This document shows, piece after piece, positions 42,490 through 49,582 of a stretch of 64,000 bases of DNA. The notes beneath the pieces are model-generated. The model worked only from the letters and a program-made list of their open reading frames with translations, was not told where the DNA came from and made no database searches. The translations under genes and the position numbers were made by a program. Positions within the stretch are counted from its first letter, which is position 1. The number at the start of each line of letters is the position of its first letter. The stretch covers positions 1 to 64,000 of the forward strand of contig JBBDYG010000095.1 of the NCBI GenBank assembly GCA_040901765.1, read 5' to 3'. The DNA comes from JBBDYG01 sp040901765. Its GTDB lineage: Bacteria > Planctomycetota > Planctomycetia > Pirellulales > Lacipirellulaceae.

Positions 42490-42871
42490 CGGCGACTCTG
42501 TTCGGTTGTGAGTTTGTTCAAAGTTTGTGCAGCGCGCACTCCAATCGTCGGGTGGCACGCTCTGACTCCGCGAAGGGCGTGGGATTGCGTGTACCAGCTT
42601 CACCACGCCCATCGAAGACTCTGGGCGTGCCACCCGGGGTGACGAATTCTGTCGCGTGAGTTTGTGCCACTTGCCACCGCCTGATTGGCGTTTCTCTCGA
42701 GAAATCCGCGTTTGTGCCACGGTGCGCGCGCTGGCACAAACGGGGCTGAGCCGGGCAAAATTCGGGTTGCCGCAGTCGGGGGTGAGCCTGCATCGTGGAG
42801 ACACCGTTTAGCCAAAGCTTGGTTGTTAGGATTAGCGGCAGGGCGTCAGCCCGCCGGGTGCCACTGCAGGC
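42490..42871. other. Intergenic stretch with two hairpin families
   Basis: No supported gene in 382 bp. It contains GGGTGGCACGC (42550-42560) and its inverse GCGTGCCACCC (42625-42635), and a 10-bp hairpin GTTTGTGCCA/TGGCACAAAC (42710-42741). Near 42841-42860 GGGCGTCAGCCCGCCGGG may fold in the 3' trailer of the reverse transcriptase transcript. Confidence 0.6.
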
Positions 42872-43867
42872 TCAGTCCAGTGCGAAGCTTATTATCTGCG
42901 GACGAACGACTCGCTTTTTACTGCAAACAAATCCCCTTTCAGCGGCATGCGCCATCATTTTCTTGGGATTGAGCTTTAATAGTTTTCGGGTAATCACCGT
43001 TGATCGTCGAGCGTTGACCCAGCACACAAAACGGACGCGGCCAGACAATTGGCCAAAGGTATAATAGGGACCATCGAATGGGCCATCGTGCGTCAGGGAT
43101 AAAGCGTCCGCCAACTGCCTATCCAATTCAGCAGCATATTCTTTGGCGATGTCCAAATGGCCGTTTTTAATGCGGACGCCGGTAATAGTGATGTCGCCGT
43201 TGTTACCGGCTTCGCATTTAGACCCTTTGAGACGAAATCCATGCTGCCGAAGAATGCTCCCAATCAGCGACTTAACGCCAGCATCACCTAGATTATGCGG
43301 AGCAGAAATGGTGATGTCGTCAACGTAACGAGTATAGACCCATCCTGCATGGCGACACGCTGCGGCGATTCGATCATCTACGTCGCGAAGAAGTTGGTCA
43401 GCGAGTATGGGACTTGTCGAAAGTCCTAGCGCCAGGTGGTGCTTGAATGTGCAGAGACGACTGCACAGATCGGCTACGGGGGGCGGGCAATTGTATCGCT
43501 CATGAAATAGCCGAAATACCCGGCTATCATGAATCGACGGATAGAAGCCGCTTATGTCGGCTTTGTATACGAACCGCGAGCTTAGATGCGCCTCAGCATT
43601 TGTCTTAATGCTTCGACCCCGCCGACCACCGTGGTTGTATTCAGACGGGTCTAAGCTGTTCAACAAAACATTTCGATGAAAGCGGCTTTGCCATCGCTGT
43701 AGTGGAGGTTTGACCGAAAGAACCGGACGTTCTTTGCCCGGCTTTTTCGGGTCGAGCAGTATGAACTCTTCGTAGAAGGGGCTGGGTGATTGCAGAACGC
43801 TTTTCAATTCCGCAACGGAAGTGCCAAGATGATAAGCCAATTCCGTTGCTTTGTAGATGGGAAACAT
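42872..43867 (-). CDS. Retron-type reverse transcriptase
   Basis: A 331-residue RT without maturase or endonuclease domain, typical retron size. Motifs in order: RSIKTNAEAH with the retron-specific NAxxH at residues 90-94, RT3 YKADISGFYPSI with Asp104, RT4 LALGLSTSPILADQLL, RT5 YTRYVDDITIS with catalytic Asp183-Asp184, and ITITGVRIKNG with ITG at 228-230, matching the retron VTG motif. The thumb-like end (YYTFGQLSGRVRFVCWVNAR) parallels retron Ec86. Its ATG overlaps the stop of the XRE gene by one base (TGATG). I infer that it reverse-transcribes the leader RNA at 44474-44775 into msDNA. Alternatives are an unclassified defence RT without msDNA. Confidence 0.9.
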   Translation of the reverse strand: MFPIYKATELAYHLGTSVAELKSVLQSPSPFYEEFILLDPKKPGKERPVLSVKPPLQRWQSRFHRNVLLNSLDPSEYNHGGRRGRSIKTNAEAHLSSRFVYKADISGFYPSIHDSRVFRLFHERYNCPPPVADLCSRLCTFKHHLALGLSTSPILADQLLRDVDDRIAAACRHAGWVYTRYVDDITISAPHNLGDAGVKSLIGSILRQHGFRLKGSKCEAGNNGDITITGVRIKNGHLDIAKEYAAELDRQLADALSLTHDGPFDGPYYTFGQLSGRVRFVCWVNARRSTVITRKLLKLNPKKMMAHAAERGFVCSKKRVVRPQIISFALD

Positions 43868-44181
43868 CAGCCCTTTTGCATCCTGCTCTTACTAATTTGC
43901 TTATCAATTTGCACCTGCCATCCGTTCGCAAGAGCGTGCGCCGCTGTCCTCAATTGCTTGGGTAGTCGATTTACATCGCCGTGCCGACACCATGCAAAGA
44001 CGTACAAATCTACGCCCCATAGCTCACGATACTTAGCCAGAAGTTCCGGGGACGGATGCGAGTTGTTCTTTTCCAGATTACAAAGATGCACGTTGGAGAT
44101 ACCAAGTGCGACCGCTGCCTCTTTTTGCGATAGTCCGAGTTGCTCTCGCAGCGCCCTAGCTGATTCACCTACGCTTATCAT
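43867..44181 (-). CDS. XRE-family HTH regulator of the retron operon
   Basis: A 104-residue protein with an N-terminal Cro/CI-type helix-turn-helix: ALREQLGLSQKEAAVALGIS then NVHLCNLEKNNSHPSPELLA. The C-terminal 40 residues (AAHALANGWQVQIDKQISKS) are unlike any domain I know. It overlaps the RT gene by one base, so the two are translationally coupled. It could autoregulate the operon through the palindrome at 44775-44807, or act as the retron's accessory protein; HTH proteins are known partners in some retron types. Confidence 0.88.
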   Translation of the reverse strand: MISVGESARALREQLGLSQKEAAVALGISNVHLCNLEKNNSHPSPELLAKYRELWGVDLYVFAWCRHGDVNRLPKQLRTAAHALANGWQVQIDKQISKSRMQKG

Positions 44182-44217
44182 AGAAGGACATACCTTTTAA
44201 AGTTGGTTTGGAAGGTG

Positions 44218-44466
44218 TTAGCCCTGTGACCGGCCTGCAATCATAAACATGGCCAATGCAGTAAATGCTTCGGCCGCGCCAATATCGGGTGGCTTTCGGT
44301 AAAGACCCTCCGTTACTTGCCGTTCAATCGGTTCTAGCACCTTCCAATTTGTTGCGCCTAACTCGTTGCAGACACGCAATTCATTCCAGAAATCAACAAC
44401 ATGTCGAAGTCGGATTTCATTAAGGTCGTCAAAGCCACTAGGCGGACAGCCAGATGTAACGCTCAT
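44218..44466 (-). CDS. Small protein of unknown function, first gene of the retron operon
   Basis: An 82-residue protein starting at ATG 44466 behind GAGGAG. It has SGCPPSGFDDLNEIRLRHVV at the start and TNWKVLEPIERQVTEGLYRK in the middle, ending in a hydrophobic helix AAEAFTALAMFMIAG. No family recognised. It lies between the structured leader RNA and the XRE gene (36 bp to the next start), on the same strand as the RT. Its place in the operon makes it a candidate effector or accessory subunit, which is inference. Confidence 0.7.
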   Translation of the reverse strand: MSVTSGCPPSGFDDLNEIRLRHVVDFWNELRVCNELGATNWKVLEPIERQVTEGLYRKPPDIGAAEAFTALAMFMIAGRSQG

Positions 44467-44473
44467 GGTCACT

Positions 44474-44775
44474 CCTCACAACGGGTTGCAACGCAGGAAA
44501 CCAACATCGGTTTCCAACCACGAACTGAGCGGCGAGATATGTCATCCCGTTCACAGCGGGAGACGTGTTCTCGGCACTACAGCCCATTTACCCGAACGAA
44601 GCACCGTCTGGCGTGAAATATTGCGATCACCCCATAGCCGCGGAAAATGCGGACATTCAGGGGAAGTCGCAACAAATCAGCCCATAGCCACGTCGGCCCA
44701 GTGAGCAATTCACTGTCAGCGGTCCCATAAGGGACAGCGCCCTTGCGAGCGCGCGTTGGAGGTCTGAACTGTCTG
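44474..44775 (-). ncRNA. Candidate retron non-coding RNA (msr-msd)
   Basis: About 300 nt of non-coding sequence between the predicted promoter and the first gene. Near the 5' end CCTCCAACG (44754-44762) can pair with CGTTGTGAGG (44474-44483) at the 3' end with a single bulged base, like the a1/a2 helix of retron RNAs. Directly after a1 come short hairpins: GTCCCTTATGGGAC (5 bp, loop TTAT) and CAGTGAATTGCTCACTG (6 bp, loop ATTGC). Further 3' are TCCCG/CGGGA and GGAAACC/GGTTTCC hairpins, and GGCTATGGG occurs twice. The branching G and msd boundaries cannot be set by eye. Confidence 0.6.
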
Positions 44776-44809
44776 ACGCCAATTAAAGCGATATTTTAAT
44801 CGGCGTCAA
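44775..44809 (-). promoter_or_regulatory. Retron operon promoter with overlapping palindromic operator
   Basis: On the minus strand: -35 TTGACG (44809-44804), 16-bp spacer, -10 TTTAAT (44787-44782), five of six matches each. A 13-bp inverted repeat GACGCCGATTAAA/TTTAATTGGCGTC (12 of 13 paired, 7-bp centre) covers both boxes, a natural site for the XRE protein. Confidence 0.7.
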
Positions 44810-44895
44810 CCCCTATTTAGCCAGTCGGGGAGATTTGTTTAGATGAATAGACAGGCTCTGCCTCTTTATTTCACGAGTTTCACTGTTCAACGTCT

Positions 44896-45069
44896 TTCGG
44901 CCTCGGCAACATCCACTTTAAGGCCGCGCGTATTTCTCGGCCGAGATTACGGAGCGCGGCTGACCCGGGGTACGCCGCTTGCGCGGCGAACCCCGGGCTA
45001 ATGGCTGTAACGCCTTCGGCGTAAGGAAATAGTTCCGACGATAATTCGGATGCTGATAGGGACATCCTG
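44896..45069. repeat. 174-bp direct repeat, copy 1
   Basis: Runs from TTCGGCCTCGGCAACATCCA to the TAGGGACATCCTG end and contains the palindrome CCCGGGGTACGCCGCTTGCG with its inverse arm GCGGCGAACCCCGGG, followed by CTAATGGCTGTAACGCC. The second copy is at 45209-45383. The two are about 85 percent alike by eye. Confidence 0.8.
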
Positions 45070-45110
45070 GCCATCGCTTGCCATGAAATTGGCTTCTGTC
45101 ACAAAGTGCT

Positions 45111-45132
45111 GTAGGTCAGGCTATGCCTGACG
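45111..45132. repeat. TCAGGC-type short palindrome, copy 3
   Basis: GTAGGTCAGGCTATGCCTGA lies between the two direct-repeat copies; it is a shortened version of the palindrome at 33659-33717. Confidence 0.6.
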
Positions 45133-45208
45133 ATTCGGTTGCGTGTCGGAAAATGTATCGCGGGGCTTGTGAGGCGGAGAGTGAACTTGGTGCTAAGACG
45201 ACTCCGAT

Positions 45209-45383
45209 TTCGGCCTCGGCAACATCCACTTGGAGGCTCCGCGGGTTTCTCGGCCGAGATTATGGGAGCATGGCTGACCCGGGGTACGCCGCTTGCGCGG
45301 CGAACCCCGGGCTAATTGCTGTAACGCCTTCGGCGTATGGAAGTAGTTCCGGCTATAATTCGGACGCTGACAGGGACGTCCTG
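45209..45383. repeat. 175-bp direct repeat, copy 2
   Basis: Same order as 44896-45069, including CGGGGTACGCCGCTTGCGCG, CGAACCCCGGGCTAATTGCT and GTAACGCCTTCGGCGTA. Small ORFs running through both copies are repeat-derived and not annotated as genes. Confidence 0.8.
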
Positions 45384-45410
45384 CGCACTCGGCCGGCGCG
45401 CTGTATTTTA

Positions 45411-45622
45411 TCCCGGCGGGATGATAGCCATTAGCCGGTGGTCGCGCAGCGCATCACCGGTAAGCGAATCGACCTCCCGCACAATCCCGGCAGGGATCGC
45501 AGCAGATCGGGACGCAATGATTGTTGGCACCCCGCCGGGGTGCTAACTTCGAATACGCCCATTTCCGGTGGTGGCGCTAGCGCTTACCAACCGGCTAATG
45601 GCTGCCAACCTACCGCTTGAGA
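45411..45622. repeat. Dispersed palindromic repeat, family A, copy 3
   Basis: TCCCGGCGGGATGATAGCCA, TTAGCCGGTGGTCGCGCAGC, CAATCCCGGCAGGGATCGCA, GGCACCCCGCCGGGGTGC and CCGGCTAATGGCTGCCAAC in the same order as at 15385-15595. The stretch 44810-45702 thus consists of repeats and holds no supported gene. Confidence 0.75.
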
Positions 45623-45702
45623 CGCCGCTACGCGGTGCGTTGAACTCGCTTCCACTTCTAACAGGGCCTGCTCATGCCTACCGACCACGCGGTTTGACTC
45701 GC

Positions 45703-46056
45703 CTACGATTTACCACCGCGAAACTCGCGCCAAGAATCCGGCGGCCGGTTCGCCTCGCTCGGGATAATCGCCAGCATTCCGATCAGCAGTCCCAGCACCA
45801 TGTCGTTCTGCATTGCCGGCGAAGAGAAGGATTCCGAGAAGTAACCGAAGCCGATCAGCCACAGCGCGACCGCGATAGAGGCCAAATGCATCCGCTTCAG
45901 CGGCGGCCAATAGGAAACCAACGCGAACGCGATAATCGCCGAGCCGCTGGCCATGTCGTTGATCCACCACGCGGGCCGCTCGGCGGGATGCGCGAAAATG
46001 AACGGGCTGAGGATCAGCCAACATCCAAGCATTGCCTCCACGACGTGGGGCCACAT
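45703..46056 (-). CDS. SPW-repeat membrane protein
   Basis: A 117-residue protein with about four hydrophobic segments and the SPW signature: GCWLILSPFIFAHPAERPAW then WINDMASGSAIIAFALVSYW, with a second repeat in HLASIAVALWLIGFGYF. SPW proteins are small membrane proteins of unknown role. The ATG at 46056 overlaps the VKOR stop by one base (TGATG), so translation is coupled. Third gene of the SDR-VKOR-SPW operon. Confidence 0.87.
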   Translation of the reverse strand: MWPHVVEAMLGCWLILSPFIFAHPAERPAWWINDMASGSAIIAFALVSYWPPLKRMHLASIAVALWLIGFGYFSESFSSPAMQNDMVLGLLIGMLAIIPSEANRPPDSWREFRGGKS

Positions 46057-46688
46057 CACGACCTCCGCATCTCAAGAAAGGCCTTCGCCGCCGCATCGGC
46101 CTCGGGTGTCGCCTGTCCCCAGATCGTCTTCCACAGAATCCTATAGCTGTGCGTTCGTTGCCATACCACATACAGATACCGCAGGCACGACCACACCTCG
46201 TCGTAGGCCCAGTACACCAACACGAGCGATATCACGGCGGTCACGAGGCAGGGGAAGCACCAGGCGCCCACGACCGCGCCTTGCATGAACACCAACACGG
46301 CGCTCACGATTCCAAGCGGAATTACGTCAAGGCCGAACAGAATCACGATCCAGGGGCGATACTGCCAGCGGCGCGTGGAACCGGCCAGACCGAAGACGGC
46401 GTCCCCCAGGTAGGCGAACGCGCCGAGGGCCGCGTCGGGGATTCCCATCCAGTGCCGCATCGTTTCCGAGACGTCCGAATCGAGAACGTCGCGTGACTGC
46501 GAGCCAAAAACCGGATCCCACACGCTGCCAATAAGCCGCCATTGATAGAGGGCCATGTACGCCGCAATTACGAACGCGACCATCGCGAGCAAACAAATCG
46601 GCACACGTTGCCGCCAACCGGAAGGGTTGTAATCCCACGGCGGTGGGTTCACGGCCAGCGGGTCGTTGTGGGGCGCGGGATCGTGCAT
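46056..46688 (-). CDS. Vitamin K epoxide reductase family membrane protein
   Basis: A 210-residue integral membrane protein with the VKOR redox motif Cys144-Phe-Pro-Cys147 (GAWCFPCLVTAV). The first loop (VWDPVFGSQSRDVLDSDVSE) lacks the pair of cysteines that shuttle electrons in classical VKOR/DsbB-like enzymes, so it may use another partner. Other hydrophobic segments are VPICLLAMVAFVIAAYMALY and WIVILFGLDVIPLGIVSAVL. The ATG at 46688 comes 5 bp after the SDR stop. Possible role in disulfide formation in the periplasm, inferred. Confidence 0.85.
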   Translation of the reverse strand: MHDPAPHNDPLAVNPPPWDYNPSGWRQRVPICLLAMVAFVIAAYMALYQWRLIGSVWDPVFGSQSRDVLDSDVSETMRHWMGIPDAALGAFAYLGDAVFGLAGSTRRWQYRPWIVILFGLDVIPLGIVSAVLVFMQGAVVGAWCFPCLVTAVISLVLVYWAYDEVWSCLRYLYVVWQRTHSYRILWKTIWGQATPEADAAAKAFLEMRRS

Positions 46689-46693
46689 TGCGT

Positions 46694-47779
46694 TTACGAA
46701 GCGTACTCCGGCTGTTTCAACCCATTCCGCTCGTACCATCCCGCCGGATCGGCCTTCAACCGCTCAATCATTTCGGGAATGGTGGTTCTCAGGCGATGCC
46801 TCGGTTCCCAACCCAGCAGCTTGCGGGCGCGCTCGATCTCGACGGGATAATGTTGATCGGCCAGATCGATCATCCACGGCTTGATAAACATTTCTTCGCC
46901 GAACTGTCCCTTGACCCAGGCACCCGCCTTCGCCAGTGCTTTGGGGATGCGGATGGTCGTCCATTCTTGGCCGTGCAGCAATTCGCCAATCGCATCTTGC
47001 AACTCCTCGTAACTCATCACGTCCGGCTCGGCGATTAGCAACGTCTCATAGTCGGGCAATTGATAACGCCGCTCGATCGCCAGTGCCACACAGTCGATAA
47101 GGTCGTCCAAATGTACAAACGCCTGTCCGTGATCGGTGTCGCCTGGAAAGAAATAGCTTTCCAATTGTTTCTGATGGATGCGAGCAATTTGTTGAGCGAT
47201 CGGAACAGAGTGGCAATCTTCGTCGTAGACTCCCGCCATCCGCAGAATCAGCGCGGGAATTGAGCCGCGATGCTGCTGGATCACCGCCTCCGCTCGGATT
47301 TTCGATTGGGGGTAATCCCATTCCGGCGCGACGGGCGACTCTTCCGTGAGAACTTCGCCCTCTTCGGCCGGTTCCATGACGAGCAAGGTGCTCGAAAAGA
47401 TAAACTGCTCGACCTCGAATTGCTGCAATCCTTCGAGTAGCCGGCGGGTACCCTCTACCGTCAACTCTTCGTACAGCGGGCTGGGTTCCCCCTTAAAATC
47501 GTAGTATGCCGCGAGGTGAACCACGCTGGCGAGTTGCGAGCCTCGCCGCCGCCGGACTTGGTCCAGTGCCGCCCGGACACCGGCATTGTCGGTCATGTCG
47601 GTTTCAATCCAGGCGGCTTGGTCATTCGTCTCCCGCGGCGGCTTTACGTCGAGGCCGATCACGTCGTAGCGGGTCGAAAGCGCTCCGACCAAGCGCGAGC
47701 CGATTAATCCGCTGCTGCCGGTCACTAGTACGGCTGGCCGCACGGCCGCAGGCCCCACGGAGGAGATTGATTTCGACAT
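46694..47779 (-). CDS. NAD-dependent epimerase/dehydratase (extended SDR)
   Basis: A 361-residue Rossmann-fold protein. Dinucleotide motif VLVTGSSGLIGSRLVGALST, VVHLAAYYDFKGEPSPLYEE, FSSTLLVMEP and the catalytic WDYPQSKIRAEAVI with Tyr-x-x-x-Lys. The C-terminal region (IDLADQHYPVEIERARKLLG, then HRLRTTIPEMIERLKADPAG) is typical of sugar-nucleotide epimerase-like members. The substrate cannot be read. First gene of the three-gene operon with VKOR and SPW; the ATG at 47779 is preferred over 47794. Confidence 0.9.
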   Translation of the reverse strand: MSKSISSVGPAAVRPAVLVTGSSGLIGSRLVGALSTRYDVIGLDVKPPRETNDQAAWIETDMTDNAGVRAALDQVRRRRGSQLASVVHLAAYYDFKGEPSPLYEELTVEGTRRLLEGLQQFEVEQFIFSSTLLVMEPAEEGEVLTEESPVAPEWDYPQSKIRAEAVIQQHRGSIPALILRMAGVYDEDCHSVPIAQQIARIHQKQLESYFFPGDTDHGQAFVHLDDLIDCVALAIERRYQLPDYETLLIAEPDVMSYEELQDAIGELLHGQEWTTIRIPKALAKAGAWVKGQFGEEMFIKPWMIDLADQHYPVEIERARKLLGWEPRHRLRTTIPEMIERLKADPAGWYERNGLKQPEYAS

Positions 47780-48014
47780 GCCCTCTCCTAGCATCGCTTG
47801 TCGCGAATTTCAGAGATTGAAACCGGCTTTTGCATAACCTGGTGGGCAATGCTCATGCCAATTCGTTTTCAATCTCACCGGCGTTTGGTCCCTTCCCCCT
47901 GAGGGGAGTTAGGGTGCGGGGCGACATTCAATAGTGGCAACGCGTCGCCGGGGAGTTTATCATGCGATTTCTTGGCTGCTCGACCGTGCTCACCTCGAAA
48001 TAAGGCCACCCCCA

Positions 48015-49073
48015 ATGTCCACCGTATCGCGTCGCGAAATCCTCAAAGCGGGTGCAGTTTTGGCAGCCGCACCTGCTCTCAACCTTGGCTACCACACCTC
48101 GGCTTGGGCCAAAGGCCCCTACGACGACGCGAAACTGGTGCCGGGGGCACCGCCGCTGCCCAAGCCGGACGCATTCACCATTGCCGTCCTTCCGGACACG
48201 CAGGGGTACAGCATGCGCTTCCCGGAGAATTATATCGCTCAGACACAGTGGATCGTCGATCAAAAACAGGACCGGAACATTGCCTGCGTGCTGCACCTGG
48301 GGGACATTACCAACAATAATACCCACGACCAATGGGAAAACGCGGTCAAAGCGATGAACATCCTTGACGGCCACATTCCCTACTTCATGACACTGGGCAA
48401 CCACGACTACAGCGAGAACGGCCATGCCACGGACCGCACCACGTTTTTCCACGAATATTTTCCCTATGAAAAGTACAGCGCGCTCCCGAGCTTCGGCGGC
48501 AACTATGACAAGGAACCGGAACGGTTCGACAACAGCTATCACTTCTTTTCCGCCGGCGGTCGTGACTTCCTCGTTCTTTCCTTGGAGTTCGGACCCCGGA
48601 ATGATGTCGTCCGCTGGGCCAACGCAGTCGTTAATCAGCACAAAGACCATGCAGCGATTCTGATCACGCACGCTTTTGTGTATTACGACGATAGCCGCTA
48701 CGACTGGGCGAAATACGGCGCCGATCAGCTTTGGAATCCCCATTCGTACCCGCTTGCGAAAGCGACCGATCACGACGTCAACGATGGTCAGCAGTTATGG
48801 GACAAGCTCGTCAGCCGTCACAATAATTTCATCATGACGCTTAACGGCCACGTCTGTGCCGACGGCCTCGGCCGCGTCACGACGCCGCTGCCCAGCGGAA
48901 AAGCGGTTCCGCAGGTACTGGTCAATTTCCAGGTTAAGCCCAACGGCGGCGACGGTTGGCTGCGGCTGCTCGAATTCCGCCCCGACGGCACCACCGTCCA
49001 AACCTACGACTATTCGCCAACGCTCGACCAACGCAACGAGTCGGAGCAGAATCAGTTTGTAATGAAAGTGTAG
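48015..49073 (+). CDS. Tat-exported calcineurin-like metallophosphoesterase
   Basis: A 352-residue protein with a Tat signal (SRREILKAGAVLAAAPALNL) and the metallophosphatase motifs in order: LPDTQGYS (D-x-x/H position), LHLGDITNNN (GD), MTLGNHDYSEN (GNHD), ILITHAFVYYDD (TH) and TLNGHVCADGLG (GH). Similar proteins are periplasmic phosphodiesterases; substrate unknown. The ATG at 48015 fits the Tat signal; the frame is open upstream. Monocistronic, followed by a palindromic repeat. Confidence 0.92.
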   Translation: MSTVSRREILKAGAVLAAAPALNLGYHTSAWAKGPYDDAKLVPGAPPLPKPDAFTIAVLPDTQGYSMRFPENYIAQTQWIVDQKQDRNIACVLHLGDITNNNTHDQWENAVKAMNILDGHIPYFMTLGNHDYSENGHATDRTTFFHEYFPYEKYSALPSFGGNYDKEPERFDNSYHFFSAGGRDFLVLSLEFGPRNDVVRWANAVVNQHKDHAAILITHAFVYYDDSRYDWAKYGADQLWNPHSYPLAKATDHDVNDGQQLWDKLVSRHNNFIMTLNGHVCADGLGRVTTPLPSGKAVPQVLVNFQVKPNGGDGWLRLLEFRPDGTTVQTYDYSPTLDQRNESEQNQFVMKV

Positions 49074-49077
49074 CATT

Positions 49078-49143
49078 GTTCGTAGTTCCGCCTTTAGGCG
49101 GCTGCGCCCGCATTTCACTTTTGCCGCCTAAAAGCGGAGCTAC
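49078..49143. repeat. GTAGTTCCGCCTTTAGGCGG palindrome
   Basis: CGTAGTTCCGCCTTTAGGCG at the left and CCGCCTAAAAGCGGAGCTAC at the right form an inverted repeat of about 20 bp separated by 26 bp. It could serve as the terminator region of the phosphoesterase gene. Confidence 0.65.
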
Positions 49144-49186
49144 AAGCTGCGTATAATTTGACGGTCCACTTTCAACAGGAGCCGTC

Positions 49187-49582
49187 GTGCGATATTTAGT
49201 TCGTGCCCGCGTTAAAGAAGGTCAAGAACAGGCGCTGCTGCGCGCCGTAGAAGATCAAACGCTCGGCCAGGGTTCGGTCGCTGGCGACGAATACTTGCGG
49301 AACATCGGCGATGCCCGCCAGTGTCCGGACGGCACGGCACGTTGGGTCGAAGTCTGTTATTGCCCCACGCCGCTCCAGGAAGAGCGTCCCTACTGGGAGA
49401 AATTCTTTGAGCTAGAAAAAGTTCAAGACGCCCACGCCCGCAAAAACTGCCGCGACGAAAACGGCACCGAGCCGTGGGCCTGCGGCGACTGCGACTGCAC
49501 GGTGCGGCTGGAAGAACGCCTGCGAGTGACGGGCGAGCCGTTTCTGCCGGCGCTTGAGAAGACGGTCGCCTACGGCTCCTGA
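49187..49582 (+). CDS. Small hypothetical protein with Cys motifs
   Basis: A 131-residue protein starting at GTG 49187 behind GGAG. It opens MRYLVRARVKEGQEQALLRA, resembling a ferredoxin-like/ABM-type strand-helix start, and later has VEVCYCPTPLQEERPYWEKF and WACGDCDCTVRLEERL, seven Cys in all. The CGDCDC cluster suggests metal binding. I do not recognise a named family. Its 3' end overlaps the convergent gene ending at 49570 by 13 bp. Confidence 0.72.
   Translation: MRYLVRARVKEGQEQALLRAVEDQTLGQGSVAGDEYLRNIGDARQCPDGTARWVEVCYCPTPLQEERPYWEKFFELEKVQDAHARKNCRDENGTEPWACGDCDCTVRLEERLRVTGEPFLPALEKTVAYGS

Noticed and set aside
42872..43867. Group II intron maturase or DGR reverse transcriptase
   Set aside because: No maturase X or HNH domain, no intron RNA ends, and no template/variable repeat pair was seen; NAxxH and ITG point to retrons.
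44880..45074. 64-codon minus-strand frame in the direct repeat
   Set aside because: Encoded wholly by repeat copy 1; the equivalent frame in copy 2 is broken, so it is not under coding selection.
42490..45702. CRISPR array
   Set aside because: Repeats here are few, long, palindromic and irregularly spaced; no unit of regular repeat and spacer is seen anywhere in the window.
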